In this document: positions 58,501 to 64,000 of the stretch, piece by piece | Layout: each line of letters starts with the position of its first letter | How positions within the stretch are numbered: position 1 is the first letter of the stretch | Source of the DNA: Kluyveromyces lactis | Taxonomy: Eukaryota; Ascomycota; Saccharomycetes; Saccharomycetales; Saccharomycetaceae | Reading direction: 5' to 3' | DNA: 64,000 nucleotides | NCBI RefSeq assembly: GCF_000002515.2 | Contig: NC_006040.1 | Coordinates: 1,364,001 to 1,428,000, forward strand | The notes under the pieces: model-generated | Database searches by the model: none | What the model saw: the letters and a program-made list of their open reading frames with translations, nothing else | What the model was told of the DNA's origin: nothing | Made by a program: the position numbers and the translations under genes

Positions 58501-59459
58501 TAATATGTGGAGTTGCATTCAATACCAATTACAAGTTCAAGCTAATCATAATATACTGGGAATCCATCGAAAACCCCAAAAGTACAACGGAAATCAAACA
58601 ACTTCTAAAAGTTCACAAAATCTTGAAACGTTTCGGAGATATCATGTATGGCATTGAAGTTGTTAAAATTGTCGGATCTAATCCTGAAGCCCTAGTTGCA
58701 AACGGTTTAGCTAATGCCGCGCACGACTTCCAATTTGAGCTAACCGATCGTGGATTATACAACGAAACAAGAAAACGTCGCAGTTTACTCGGCGTTGGAA
58801 TGGACACAGTTCGAGAACCATCTGCTGACATCGATGAAAAGATGCAATTGATGTTACAACAAGACAAAGACAAGAGTATCAGTAGCATCAAAGAAAAGTC
58901 TGCATATGCCTACTTGAAAAACCATGCCATGGCTTCTCCAAGAGCGAGATACAAGAAACTGCCAGTATTGCTATCTGAATCGCATAAACCAAAATATAAG
59001 ACACCGATTCCTTTAGCAAACAGTCGTCATAGCTCTATCACCTCTGCTGATGTGTCTAATCCCTCACATTTGGTGAAGAAGATCAAACCCTCCAGAACTC
59101 AAATACCACCACACAATACGTCGGGAAATTTCGGTACACCAAGCCAACCACGAAGCTTACTTAATCATACAGCGGTTCTCACCACTCCGCACCTAGCAGG
59201 AATAGGTTCTCACAATGCATCTGCCAGTTCAAACGTTGCTAACATTTCTGTTCATTCAGATTTCACCACACCGTCCGCAACTTCAGCTCCACCAAAGCCA
59301 ATGGCAAGATCATTCTCCATTTCGGAACATCCTACTCAACCAGACCACACTAAATCAAAGAGAATGCCAAGATCTGTTCCCGGTGATATCCCACCAAGCA
59401 TTAAGGAACTTCAAAACCTTATCGCAAGCGTTAAAAGGAACCTTCAAGACCATCAATAA
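55548..59459 (+). CDS. SAC3: Sac3, TREX-2 mRNA export scaffold
   Basis: 1303 codons (S. cerevisiae 1301). Sac3 is the scaffold of TREX-2 (with Thp1, Sus1, Cdc31, Sem1) that docks active genes and mRNPs at the nuclear pore. N-terminal Mex67-binding region with FGG/FG-like pieces (LGSMFGGSS); the SAC3/GANP domain (about residues 178-495) opening with GTCQDMCPIFERARR; and an FG-bearing linker (FMFGTPSQP, APFGK) leading into a K/E/Q coiled coil. The CID helix that wraps Sus1/Cdc31 (about 736-801; LSRDLFRSFIHEQIYFVFLE) follows, and then a C-terminal region with basic patches. The first ATG is used. It lies 196 bp after RKM5; chromosome IV/XII interleaving continues (RKM5 XII, SAC3 IV, NHA1 XII). 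Confidence 0.96.
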   Translation: MLGSMFGGSSIPPSAAPFSMHDSSRSSSNHAEKRKFKRPNGKSSKTTSNNGSKGKLIKKMVPTLSQDQNEIIGTLFDGNPAILGFQQPTKPAERELPRYLIRQAPILKPVPIVQDEWDKKNQERMLQLEDNISDVTTLWETLKKMRDEEREVMEEKGLVDKADQAKDLTEAIIFQGTCQDMCPIFERARRSVENNVVRYEKANPSDKKVDRGKALKVFARPAAAAAPPLPSDVRPPHVLLGTLDYIVDEIVPLLPDCEAFLWDRMRSIRQDFTYQNYSGPEAIDCNERIVRIHLLILHQMAKTDITFSVQQELEQLHKAIITLCEIYDEVRDQGGQCPNEAEFRAYALLSKIRDPEYDKMAQDLPNDIFNDELMQLAITFRRILANSNHVERGVVVTENCMNLYDRFFQLIQSDKVPFLMSSFLQVYLNEIRFYAFKSLSLAVTRKGGNLPYQYFIEHFLFRDANDLETFCRYYSIDFGDGKILLKSLTGTSHFLAETQPMRKNWVSCVEQKLQRNTTTALINNRKHNVDTIPSNKRSLLDNVSQLEESQLTQYNQNFAGTSGAKETLPISANRPFSFQTSTSLITEKNATANGNQPFMFGTPSQPKTDVKKAPNDVSLEGVKLGQAAPFGKTDEFVKKQALQQKLEEQKQKFNMQKQLDEKARLLNEKQGLEKQNEEKLRRQLELEKVQQAAIQRRNEIVNETSSNIFTTLMEQQLEKTIKNEIQKRQANALHIENLSRDLFRSFIHEQIYFVFLEVRADIFKKKIITMHVMKKWRSKFNKILKLKKIKQQKQEEALRLSKELGVGKRVHSLRSTTKKNKYLDANSTFEASSFIKSGTMNYSTPLHLEENHFTTPVRNNSNVWSPLDLKEVYFNELLSRLQGILKDSKLQSKDIKSQIDIVLYSKTWECISGQWLLSKFHLAKDSTYTIDSPILNAGFIRLTNDYKTDSFNNVNLVLFNSGVTDSDIFDLDMKLQKDGERLIEVICGVAFNTNYKFKLIIIYWESIENPKSTTEIKQLLKVHKILKRFGDIMYGIEVVKIVGSNPEALVANGLANAAHDFQFELTDRGLYNETRKRRSLLGVGMDTVREPSADIDEKMQLMLQQDKDKSISSIKEKSAYAYLKNHAMASPRARYKKLPVLLSESHKPKYKTPIPLANSRHSSITSADVSNPSHLVKKIKPSRTQIPPHNTSGNFGTPSQPRSLLNHTAVLTTPHLAGIGSHNASASSNVANISVHSDFTTPSATSAPPKPMARSFSISEHPTQPDHTKSKRMPRSVPGDIPPSIKELQNLIASVKRNLQDHQ

Positions 59460-59832
59460 ATAACTATTACATAAAAGCACATAATTCTAATCAATGCTGT
59501 TCTTCGTAGATCGATATATCACAAACACACACATATATATGTACAGACATATCAGGTGGCTCACCCATTGCTCGTATATGACTCGCAATTCTCTTTTTCC
59601 CACTGAACCCTGTCTTTATCTAGTGCAGAAAAAGAAAGCTTTTTTGTACATGGATCCAGATTGAACATGTCTATCTATAAAAGAAAGCATGAAAATCATC
59701 AAGTTTGCGATATGTCAAAAGGAAGTTTCGAAAGCAGAGGACAGGAGGCACAGCATAGCTACTATAGACGACGAACTGGGTTGTTATTTTCTATTCTGTG
59801 TGTTCGTGGTGAGTAGAATCTAGCTACATATT
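59460..59832. other. SAC3-NHA1 intergenic region
   Basis: 373 bp holding the SAC3 3' end and NHA1 promoter. A short CA/TA run lies near 59521-59545. No firm factor site. Confidence 0.45.
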
Positions 59833-62538
59833 ATGGTATGGTCACAGCTAGAAGTTACTAATGCACACGTTGCTTATGCATGTGTCGGAGTGTTCTCCTG
59901 TGTGTTCTCGTTAGTATCTTTGTTCTTTAAGGAGCGGTTATATCTCGGTGAGTCCAGTGTCGCCGTGCTGTTTGGTTTAATTGTGGGTCCGCACTGTTTG
60001 AACTGGTTTAACCCGACAGAATGGGGGAACACAGATAGTATAACTTTAGAGATATCTCGGGTAGTGTTATGTCTTCAAATCTTTGCGGTTGCTGTCGAGT
60101 TACCGAAAAAATATATGCTTAAACATTGGTTATCAGTCACAATGCTTTTGGTTCCGGTGATGACTGCAGGTTGGCTTATCACGGGTTTGTTTGTGTGGAT
60201 TTTGATACCTGGATTGTCGTTTTCGGATAGTTTGCTTGTGGCTGCTTGTGTAACAGCAACGGATCCTATTTTGGCACAATCTGTCGTTTCAGGTAAATTT
60301 GCACAGAGGGTTCCAGGACATTTAAGAAATTTGCTATCTGCAGAATCTGGTTGTAATGATGGTATGGCGTTCCCATTCATTTATTTATCCTTAAATTTGA
60401 TCTTTTACAAGCGTGATGCTGCAGAAATTACTAAGGACTGGATTTGCATCACTATATTATGGGAATGTCTGTTTGGATGTATCCTAGGTTCCGTCATTGG
60501 TTATACTGGAAGAAGAGCCATTAGATTTGCTGAAGAGAAGAAATTGATTGATCGTGAATCGTTTTTGGCCTTTTACGTTTTCTTAGCATTGATGTGTGCT
60601 GGATTTGGTTCAATGTTGGGTGTAGACGATTTATTAACATCTTTCGCAGCAGGAACTGCATTTTCTTGGGATGGTTGGTTCTCAACTAGCACAGAGGAAA
60701 GTAACGTTTCCACAGTCATCGATCTAGTGTTGAATTTGGCTTATTTCGTTTATTTTGGTGCTATTATCCCTTGGGATCAATTCAACGAAGCATCGATCGG
60801 ATTATCGGTATGGAGACCTGTGCTATTAGCCATTGCTGTCATCTTTCTACGTAGGATTCCAGCCGTTTTAACGTGTAAGCCAGTGATACCCGATATAAAG
60901 AGTTGGCGTGAAGCTCTGTTTGTTGGTCATTTCGGACCAATTGGTGTTGGTGCTATTTTTGCTGCTATATTGGCCAGGTCTCAGCTAGAGGCTCATGTTA
61001 CCGGTGAAGAGACCCCACTAAGAGAAATTCCTCCTAAGGGAAGTGAGTACTGGCAGTTAATGGCCGTTATTTGGCCCTTGGTTTGCTTCTTAGTGTTGAC
61101 ATCAATTATCGTTCATGGGTCCTCAGTTGCTGTGTTTACGCTCGGCCGTCATTTGAATACTATTACATTGACCAAATCTTTCACTGTCCATACAACAAAC
61201 GGAAATGGTTTAACGTCAAAATGGATGGACAGATTACCTGGATTGGAAAAAGAGGGCAGGTCATATTCTATACACCGTGTCGATACAATGGCATCTGATG
61301 CTACCAAACCACTTAAAAAGAACGACACTGTAGAAACAAGTGGAATCCGTGCTAAACCTGTTGGTGGTATGAAACGTCGCGGTAAAAAGTCTAAAAAGAG
61401 AGGATTAAGACATCGTGGAAATGGAGCTGAAGAGAAGAATAGCCTAGAAATCGAAAGGGAAATTCGTCAAAAGGAAGCACAGGCAGCAGCTTTTGCACTT
61501 TCTAGAGATGATGAAAGTGATTTAGGAGCAAAGTCATTCACCTCATTGGAGGATCCAAATTCCTTGGAAAAACAGCAACAAACTTCTTTGAATAGTTCTG
61601 AGGCTGGGCAAGAACCGCCACAAAGACCTGTTCAATCTTCTGGAATTACACCAAGGCCCACATTTGCTGATGAAAAGATCCCATTCCCCAGCAGCCAAAT
61701 TTCTGGCAATTCTGAAGCTGAATCTGGCCCAAGACCTGGAGGCAGTTCCGAAAGCGGATCTAAGACTAGCGAAGAATTTCCTCTTGCTACAGACCAGGCT
61801 AATGTCGCCTATCAAGAAGGTTCACGGATTATTCTTGAAAACAGGAAAGGTGAGGTGGTCGATGAGGCCCAGCTTGTCCCTCGAGAAGACGTTCTTAATG
61901 ATCATGCGGAATTGTCAACGACACCAACCAACCATACAATTAATTCATTGAAAAGGGTTCTTACTCCAACAAGATTCAGACATAGTACCCTTGTTGATAC
62001 GGATACATCAAAAAAATTCTACGCTTACAAATACGGTACTCAGTTAGTTATAGAAACCGATAAGGGTGAAATTGTGAGACGTTACCAGATCAATCAGCAT
62101 AGTTCCCCCACAACTGAGAGCCCTACCACTACCAAACCAAGAAGCAATAGTGTTGTCGCAAAGGCTCTTTCAATGGTGAAGCTGGGAAAATCCTCAACTT
62201 CCAAACAACATCCAGATTCTGCACAGAGGCCGACTTCTGCATCATCCGGATCATCTTTAAACTCTAGACAAAACTTTAAAAATAAGGTAATCGCTCGTCA
62301 ATTAACTCCTTTACCTGTTGTAGACCATTTATCGGAAGAAGATGATGACGATGACAACGAGGATGACGATGATTATTCGGACGAGGAAAATTCTGAGAAT
62401 ATATCATCAGAGGAGGAAGATACAAGTGCTGACGACGATGAAGAGGAAGAAGATGAAACTGAAGTAGAAAGGGCGAGAAGGCTCACGGCTTTAGGTATTT
62501 CAACTGCACCAAGACATCAGGACGATGAAGAAGATTAA
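59833..62538 (+). CDS. NHA1: Nha1, plasma-membrane Na+,K+/H+ antiporter
   Basis: 901 codons (S. cerevisiae 985). Nha1 exports Na+ and K+ in exchange for protons and helps set intracellular pH and volume. About twelve membrane segments lie within residues 10-435. Transport-core motifs are present: TATDPILAQS (~143, the unwound-helix TDP) and SGCNDGMAFPF (~171, the Asn-Asp ion-binding pair). The long hydrophilic C-terminal tail has a basic stretch (MKRRGKKSKKRGLRHRG) and ends in a D/E-rich block from about residue 835. The tail is shorter than in S. cerevisiae, which accounts for the size difference. Order SAC3-NHA1-SSY1 alternates IV-XII-IV. Confidence 0.96.
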   Translation: MVWSQLEVTNAHVAYACVGVFSCVFSLVSLFFKERLYLGESSVAVLFGLIVGPHCLNWFNPTEWGNTDSITLEISRVVLCLQIFAVAVELPKKYMLKHWLSVTMLLVPVMTAGWLITGLFVWILIPGLSFSDSLLVAACVTATDPILAQSVVSGKFAQRVPGHLRNLLSAESGCNDGMAFPFIYLSLNLIFYKRDAAEITKDWICITILWECLFGCILGSVIGYTGRRAIRFAEEKKLIDRESFLAFYVFLALMCAGFGSMLGVDDLLTSFAAGTAFSWDGWFSTSTEESNVSTVIDLVLNLAYFVYFGAIIPWDQFNEASIGLSVWRPVLLAIAVIFLRRIPAVLTCKPVIPDIKSWREALFVGHFGPIGVGAIFAAILARSQLEAHVTGEETPLREIPPKGSEYWQLMAVIWPLVCFLVLTSIIVHGSSVAVFTLGRHLNTITLTKSFTVHTTNGNGLTSKWMDRLPGLEKEGRSYSIHRVDTMASDATKPLKKNDTVETSGIRAKPVGGMKRRGKKSKKRGLRHRGNGAEEKNSLEIEREIRQKEAQAAAFALSRDDESDLGAKSFTSLEDPNSLEKQQQTSLNSSEAGQEPPQRPVQSSGITPRPTFADEKIPFPSSQISGNSEAESGPRPGGSSESGSKTSEEFPLATDQANVAYQEGSRIILENRKGEVVDEAQLVPREDVLNDHAELSTTPTNHTINSLKRVLTPTRFRHSTLVDTDTSKKFYAYKYGTQLVIETDKGEIVRRYQINQHSSPTTESPTTTKPRSNSVVAKALSMVKLGKSSTSKQHPDSAQRPTSASSGSSLNSRQNFKNKVIARQLTPLPVVDHLSEEDDDDDNEDDDDYSDEENSENISSEEEDTSADDDEEEEDETEVERARRLTALGISTAPRHQDDEED

Positions 62539-62855
62539 GTTCGTTAAGTTACTGACGATGCCTTTGATTCACTCAAGGGTCTCATCTTACTGAAATCTTT
62601 TCACACAAATAATATAGATACTTTTGCATTATGATAATACTGGAAGATTATCATGAGTCTCTCCACACGTTTTTAATTACTCTTTTACTGTTCACCTAAC
62701 GTCATTTTTATTCGTAATAGTTTCATATTTATAGTCATAGAAATCAAATAGACTTTCTTAAACTAAAAAGTCATAACATAATGTTTTATCCAATAGTGTT
62801 AACAAGAGAAGCCATCGCCAAGAACGGAAAGTGAGAACCCAAGACTTATAAAAAG
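62539..62855. other. NHA1-SSY1 intergenic region
   Basis: 317 bp, A+T-rich. I see no Gcn4 or other recognisable site, and no gene. Confidence 0.4.
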
Positions 62856-64000
62856 ATGGATGATGATCACCCCGGTGGTGGTCTATTTCCCAAACATTAT
62901 AACGTGGATACCTATGGTAACGGAACCTCTGAAGAGGTAGTCTCTAATGCAGATACCACAACAGAAATATCGGACATTGAATCGAATGGGACGGACTCGA
63001 TCGATTCATCTATCTTAGCTGAGATAATGGTCGAACAATGTAATACTAATGAAGAAGCCTTTAAGGAGAGTTTAAGCTCTAATAAATTTTATATTAGTCA
63101 ACTCTACAACAATAAGACAGGACGACATAAAGATGACAACGGAAAAAGTGATTTTATTAGATACAATCAACGCATTGAACAGGAGTACAAGTTAAGGGGT
63201 AAGCTTGAAAGGTTACTTAATAGTTCAACCGTCAGGAATAAGTTAAATGTTTTGAATCCTGAGGGGTTATATGAAAATTATGTTGGAGGAGATGAGGTAG
63301 CGCTGAATAATTCGAAGTACTCTTCTTTTCAAGATGTGTTTAATAAAATCAAGATGCCTCGTTCTATAAAAAAGGCAAGTTATATCAACCGCCAGCGTGA
63401 TTTATCCTTTGAAATGCTAACTACACATTCTGGAGATACACATATTATCGACATGGAAAATCATGGTGAATGGCCCATAGACCACGACCATTTAGGAAAG
63501 TCAGGAACTCATAAACTTGAATCATGGATATCCGTCTCCAAATGCTCTAATAACAACTCTGGAAGCCGAAAACAGTCTAAATTCATTAAAAAATATAATG
63601 CTCTCAAAGGGTCCCATCATAGTGTTCAAAGAAAGCTAGAGGCAAGACATATACAAATGATTGCCTCTGGATCTTCGTTGGGAGTTGGTTTATTTCTTAC
63701 TTCAGGAAAAGCGTTTACTATTGCAGGCCCATTTGGAGCACTGCTCGGATATGTACTTTGTGGAAGTATTGTGATGGCATCAACACTTTCATTTACAGAA
63801 CTATGTGCTCTAATTCCATTGACATCAGGATTTTCCGGACTCGCGTCTAGATTTGTAGAAGACGCGTTTGGATTTGCCTTGGGATGGCTTTATTGGTTTT
63901 CATTTATTATAGCAGTTCCAAGCCAAGTGGTGGCAAGTACTATGTTGTTAAATTATTATCAGTCTTTGAATTTAAGTTCTGGCAAAATTGCAGGCTTTGT
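62856..64000 (+). CDS. SSY1: Ssy1 amino-acid sensor, 5' part (cut by window end)
   Basis: 381 codons are visible, with no stop before the window edge (S. cerevisiae Ssy1 852 aa). Ssy1 is the transporter-like sensor of the SPS (Ssy1-Ptr3-Ssy5) pathway that reports external amino acids and triggers Stp1/Stp2 processing. The start is the ATG giving MDDDHPGGGLFP. Unlike ordinary AAP permeases, about 265 residues of cytosolic N-terminus precede the first membrane segment, the Ssy1 hallmark that binds Ptr3. Membrane segments then begin at about residue 268 (MIASGSSLGVGLFLTSGKAF), followed by FTELCALIPLTSGFSGLASR and GFALGWLYWFSF, the APC-superfamily spans 1-3. Position after SAC3/NHA1 matches YDR159W-YDR160W. 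Confidence 0.93.
   Translation, partial: MDDDHPGGGLFPKHYNVDTYGNGTSEEVVSNADTTTEISDIESNGTDSIDSSILAEIMVEQCNTNEEAFKESLSSNKFYISQLYNNKTGRHKDDNGKSDFIRYNQRIEQEYKLRGKLERLLNSSTVRNKLNVLNPEGLYENYVGGDEVALNNSKYSSFQDVFNKIKMPRSIKKASYINRQRDLSFEMLTTHSGDTHIIDMENHGEWPIDHDHLGKSGTHKLESWISVSKCSNNNSGSRKQSKFIKKYNALKGSHHSVQRKLEARHIQMIASGSSLGVGLFLTSGKAFTIAGPFGALLGYVLCGSIVMASTLSFTELCALIPLTSGFSGLASRFVEDAFGFALGWLYWFSFIIAVPSQVVASTMLLNYYQSLNLSSGKIAGF

Noticed and set aside
1-64000. Transposons, LTRs, viral fossils, CRISPR, defence islands
   Set aside because: No integrase, reverse-transcriptase or transposase motifs, no terminal repeats and no arrays were seen; every long frame is a host yeast gene.

Overview
This is an ordinary, gene-dense chromosomal segment of a budding yeast of the family Saccharomycetaceae. 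It is A+T-rich and has compact genes, almost no introns, poly-Q/poly-N tracts and yeast-type promoter motifs (PAC/RRPE, Reb1 CGGGTAA, Gcn4 TGAGTCA, E-box CACGTG). I recognise 26 of the 27 called genes as orthologs of named Saccharomyces cerevisiae genes. From about 9.4 kb to the right end, the gene order interleaves two S. cerevisiae segments: chromosome XII (APC2, DCN1, DIP2, ZRT2, ACE2, USB1, CKI1, SLX4, TIS11, RKM5, NHA1) and chromosome IV (TAF12, SWI5, EKI1, KGD2, NUM1, CTH1, GIR2, ENT5, CPR1, RPA14, HOM2, SAC3, SSY1). Orientation is conserved throughout. That is the arrangement expected of a lineage that split off before the whole-genome duplication (Kluyveromyces, Lachancea, Zygosaccharomyces, Torulaspora, Eremothecium). 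I cannot fix the genus from sequence alone; Kluyveromyces is a reasonable guess on base composition only.

Layout. 1-9.1 kb: an unrecognised small membrane-protein gene, TIM44 (mitochondrial import motor), EIS1 (eisosome), an NCE102/FHN1 MARVEL protein, and PHB1 (prohibitin) carrying an apparent one-base frameshift. 9.4-17.7 kb: APC2, DCN1 (with an intron directly after the ATG), TAF12, DIP2/UTP12. 18-28 kb: INO1, ZRT2 (ZIP zinc transporter), ACE2/SWI5, USB1. 28.7-43.3 kb: CKI1/EKI1, KGD2, SLX4, and a very large NUM1 with degenerate repeats. 43.8-55.4 kb: a Vps70-like M28 peptidase, CTH1/TIS11, GIR2, ENT5, CPR1, RPA14, HOM2, RKM5. 55.5-64 kb: SAC3, NHA1 and the 5' part of SSY1, cut by the window edge.

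Regulatory themes visible in the DNA. INO1 and CKI1 share the decamer CATGTGAAAA (UASINO type). DIP2 and RPA14, both in the ribosome-biogenesis regulon, carry PAC boxes, and in RPA14 the PAC box sits inside a GATGA microsatellite. HOM2 has a consensus Gcn4 site and a Cbf1 box. The CPR1/RPA14 divergent promoter holds a 27-bp palindrome of two E-boxes flanked by two Reb1 sites.

I see no transposon, LTR element, viral fossil, tRNA, centromere, CRISPR array or defence-type system. The points most worth a second look are the PHB1 frameshift, the one-codon DCN1 exon, the repeated dodecamer and inverted E-boxes upstream of INO1, the E-box palindrome, the 33-bp AT palindrome between KGD2 and SLX4, and the 1.8-kb gap between ACE2 and ZRT2.
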